A DNA stretch of 64,000 bases. It comes from Flavobacterium sp. UBA7680. Lineage in GTDB: Bacteria > Bacteroidota > Bacteroidia > Flavobacteriales > Flavobacteriaceae. The stretch covers positions 83,539 through 147,538 of the forward strand of contig NZ_DLHA01000018.1 of the NCBI RefSeq assembly GCF_002482975.1, given 5' to 3'. This document shows, piece by piece, positions 61,837 to 64,000 of the stretch. Under the pieces are notes generated by a model. It did no database searches and was not told the DNA's origin. It saw only the letters and a program-made list of their open reading frames with translations. Each line of letters opens with the position of its first letter. Positions within the stretch are counted from its first letter, which is position 1. The position numbers and the translations under genes are program-made.

Positions 61837-63348
61837 ATGAATAAAAAAACACTTATTTTAATTGGGTTTATTATTTTAAAATTTGTCCTGCAATATGTTT
61901 TAATAAGTCCCGAATATGATTTGCAGCGCGATGAATATTTGCATCTTGATCAGGCGCATCATTTAGCTTGGGGATATTTGTCTGTTCCGCCCGTAACTTC
62001 GTGGTTTTCGTATATTATTTTACTGCTCGGAAATTCGGTTTTTTGGGTGAAGTTCTTCCCTGCTCTTTTTGGTGCTTTGACACTTTTAGTTGTCTGGAAA
62101 ACTATTGAGTTTTTAAAAGGAAACTTGTACGCTTTGGTTTTAGGCGCACTTTGTATTTTATTTTCATCTTTACTAAGAATCAATATGTTATACCAGCCCA
62201 ATTCATTTGATGTTTTGTGCTGGACATTATTTTATTATATTTTGATTCAATATGTTGCTACAGAAAAACAAAAATGGCTTTATATTGGAGCTGTTGTTTT
62301 TGCTTTCGGTTTTTTAAATAAATACAATATCTTATTTCTTTTAATTGGACTTTTACCGGCAATTATACTTTCTAAACAAAGAAAAATATTTGCAGAGAAA
62401 AAATTATACTTCGCCTTGATTTTAGGGTTATTATTGATTTTGCCGAATTTATTATGGCAGTACAATAATCATTTCCCCATTGTACATCACATGAAGGAAC
62501 TTGCCGAAACACAATTGGTAAACGTAGACCGTGCCGATTTTGCCAAAGAGCAAATTTTGTTTTTCGTAGGCGCATTTTTTGTCATTCTTTCTTCTTTTTA
62601 TGCCTTACTTTTTTACAAACCTTTTGAAAAATATAAGTTCTTTTTTGCATCGATAATTTTTACATTAATTGTCTTTTTATACTTCAAGGCAAAAGCTTAT
62701 TATGCAATTGGCTTGTATCCTATTTACATCGCTTTTGGATCCGTTTTTCTTGCAGATGTTTTACAAAATGGCTGGAAACGTTTTTTAAAACCCGTATTTA
62801 TTGCGCTTCCTTTACTATTTTTTATTCCGATGTATTACTTGGCTTTTCCCAATAAAAGCCCAGAAAAAATAGTTGCCGAAAAACTGGAAACGCATCGTTG
62901 GGAAGACGGAAAAGAGCACAATTTATCGCAGGATTTTGCCGATATGCTGGGCTGGAAAGAACTTGCCCGTAAAACAGACTCGGTTTATGCTTTGTTTCCA
63001 AAAACAGAAAACACCTTGGTTCTTTGTGATAATTATGGTCAGGCCGGAGCTATAAATTATTATACCAAAAAAGGAATTAAAGCGGTATCTTTTAATGCCG
63101 ATTATGTAAACTGGTTTAACTTGAATCTTTATTATACAAATTTAATTAGGGTTAAGGAATTTGACAAAGACAGTAAGGAATTTGTAGAAACGAGTCCTTA
63201 TTTTGATATCTCTTTAATTGGCGGCAAAATCACAAATAAATACGCCAGAGAATACCGAACCACAATTTTTATTTTTAAAAACGCGAAAATCAACATCAAC
63301 AAAAGGCTTGAACAGGAAATCAAAGAAGAAAAAAATTATGTCAAATAA
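61837..63348 (+). CDS. Glycosyltransferase family 39 (PMT_2) membrane protein
   Basis: The 503-aa product has about ten membrane segments and the GT39/ArnT-like signature in its first loop: SPEYDLQRDEYLHLDQAHH near residues 27-45, with the catalytic acidic pair typical of dolichyl/undecaprenyl-phosphate sugar transferases, then GYLSVPPVTSWF. The C-terminal part (about 340-500) is a soluble periplasmic domain. It should move a sugar from a lipid carrier to an envelope acceptor; which sugar or acceptor is unknown. The next gene starts directly after its stop. Confidence 0.9.
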   Translation: MNKKTLILIGFIILKFVLQYVLISPEYDLQRDEYLHLDQAHHLAWGYLSVPPVTSWFSYIILLLGNSVFWVKFFPALFGALTLLVVWKTIEFLKGNLYALVLGALCILFSSLLRINMLYQPNSFDVLCWTLFYYILIQYVATEKQKWLYIGAVVFAFGFLNKYNILFLLIGLLPAIILSKQRKIFAEKKLYFALILGLLLILPNLLWQYNNHFPIVHHMKELAETQLVNVDRADFAKEQILFFVGAFFVILSSFYALLFYKPFEKYKFFFASIIFTLIVFLYFKAKAYYAIGLYPIYIAFGSVFLADVLQNGWKRFLKPVFIALPLLFFIPMYYLAFPNKSPEKIVAEKLETHRWEDGKEHNLSQDFADMLGWKELARKTDSVYALFPKTENTLVLCDNYGQAGAINYYTKKGIKAVSFNADYVNWFNLNLYYTNLIRVKEFDKDSKEFVETSPYFDISLIGGKITNKYAREYRTTIFIFKNAKININKRLEQEIKEEKNYVK

Positions 63349-63873
63349 ATGATCGATTTAAGCAATATTGAATATTTAAAAACCGGAAATCCAAAACAGG
63401 TTCGAGCTTACGAAATCTTAAAGCAAAATAAGGTCATGGAAGTTCTTTCTGAATTTGATCCAATTTTGGCTGGAACAATTCCCATTAATATTGACATTGA
63501 AAACAGCGATCTGGATATTATTTGTTATTGGGAAAACAAAACCGAATTTGTTTCTAGAGTTTCTTCCCTTTTCGAAAATAAAACGGATTTTAAAATTCAA
63601 GAAACAATTATTGACCAACATGAATCTGTAGTCGCTAATTTTAAAATAGATGATTTTGAAATTGAAATCTTCGGACAAAATATTCCAACCAAAAATCAAA
63701 ATGCCTACAAGCATATGGTTATTGAAAATGAAATATTAGAATCAAAAGGCGAAAATTTTCGTTTAAAAATCATAAAACTCAAACAAAATGGTTACAAAAC
63801 CGAGCCTGCTTTTGGCGAATTATTAGGTTTAAAAATCAATCCATATTTAGAATTATTAGAATATAAATTGTGA
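63349..63873 (+). CDS. DUF4269-family nucleotidyltransferase-like protein
   Basis: The 174-aa product matches DUF4269: LKTGNPKQVRAYEILKQNKV near the start, ILAGTIPINIDIENSDLDIICYW with the DLD pair (about residues 40-62), a HESVVANFKIDDFEIEIFGQ region near 86, and AFGELLGLKINPYLELLEY at the end. The fold is nucleotidyltransferase-like and the protein is cytosolic; its role is unknown. It starts at the first base after the GT39 stop, so the two are translated from one mRNA. Confidence 0.9.
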   Translation: MIDLSNIEYLKTGNPKQVRAYEILKQNKVMEVLSEFDPILAGTIPINIDIENSDLDIICYWENKTEFVSRVSSLFENKTDFKIQETIIDQHESVVANFKIDDFEIEIFGQNIPTKNQNAYKHMVIENEILESKGENFRLKIIKLKQNGYKTEPAFGELLGLKINPYLELLEYKL

Positions 63874-63956
63874 TTCAAGTAATTACAAACCACAATTCAC
63901 TAAATATCAATTACTTAAAATTAAAATTATTAAAATGAAAAATTTTCAATAATTTC

Positions 63957-63987
63957 TTTGCATAACAGTATTTAGTGCGTATCTTTG
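63957..63987 (+). promoter_or_regulatory. Bacteroidota promoter reading out of the window
   Basis: TTTG at 63957-63960 and TATCTTTG at 63980-63987 with a 19-bp spacer match the consensus exactly. The context GCACCCG after the -7 box is also found after the tRNA-Glu -7 box at 12273, so the gene to the right may be a stable RNA. Confidence 0.75.
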
Positions 63988-64000
63988 CACCCGAAACATC

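Overview
The window is AT-rich chromosomal DNA from a member of the Bacteroidota, most likely a Flavobacterium or close relative. The evidence is protein families typical of that group (DUF4494, DUF4269, DUF6443-type Rhs, YiaA-like, BF3164-like propeller), the absence of strong Shine-Dalgarno sites, and promoters of the Bacteroidota TTTG / TAnnTTTG type. This assignment is inference from gene content; no 16S gene is present.

Layout. 1-12.5 kb holds ordinary and accessory genes: a partial M13 metallopeptidase lipoprotein, an AraC regulator with an SDR oxidoreductase, a 1614-aa exonuclease-RecQ-UvrD fusion helicase, small membrane proteins, a helical-repeat protein, a ThuA-domain protein, a lipoprotein and tRNA-Glu(TTC) with its promoter and terminator. 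At 12.5-13.6 kb a DUF2235 (Tle1-like) alpha/beta-hydrolase is transcribed away from the next block.

14.2-43.2 kb is one long, tightly packed plus-strand cluster encoding an extracellular contractile injection system (eCIS, PVC/AFP/AlgoCIS-like). In order: DUF4255 cap/terminator protein, an unknown partner, one long sheath protein, two tube proteins, DUF5908 peptide, LysM adaptor, VgrG-like spike, PAAR tip, gp25, baseplate J-like protein, Pvc12-like baseplate protein, a large PKD-containing protein and a tape-measure protein. Then comes an accessory/cargo block: a nucleotidyltransferase-like protein, two tandem DUF6734 glycosyltransferase-like proteins, two DUF4157-headed proteins (one with a probable C-terminal nuclease) and a candidate immunity protein. 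The AAA+ ATPase closes the cluster. No capsid, terminase or T6SS membrane-complex genes are present, so it is a phage-tail-like particle rather than a prophage or T6SS.

43.2-48.9 kb is mostly minus-strand: two lipoproteins; an easily missed 52-aa secreted Cys-rich peptide followed by an intrinsic terminator, a propeller-like protein and a MauE/DoxX redox membrane protein; a homocysteine S-methyltransferase; and a divergent regulatory unit of two XRE regulators around a perfect 22-bp palindrome.

48.9-60.6 kb is a rearranged polymorphic-toxin region. An IS3-family element with a programmed -1 frameshift site abuts the C-terminal remnant of a sarcosine-oxidase-like gene. Next to it is a minus-strand Rhs locus: two exported Rhs halves, a JAB/JAMM-like C-terminal toxin tip with an exported immunity candidate, a terminator, then a displaced orphan Rhs tip with its own lipoprotein partner. 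61-64 kb returns to conserved genes (DUF4494, GT39 glycosyltransferase, DUF4269) and ends in a promoter reading out of the window.
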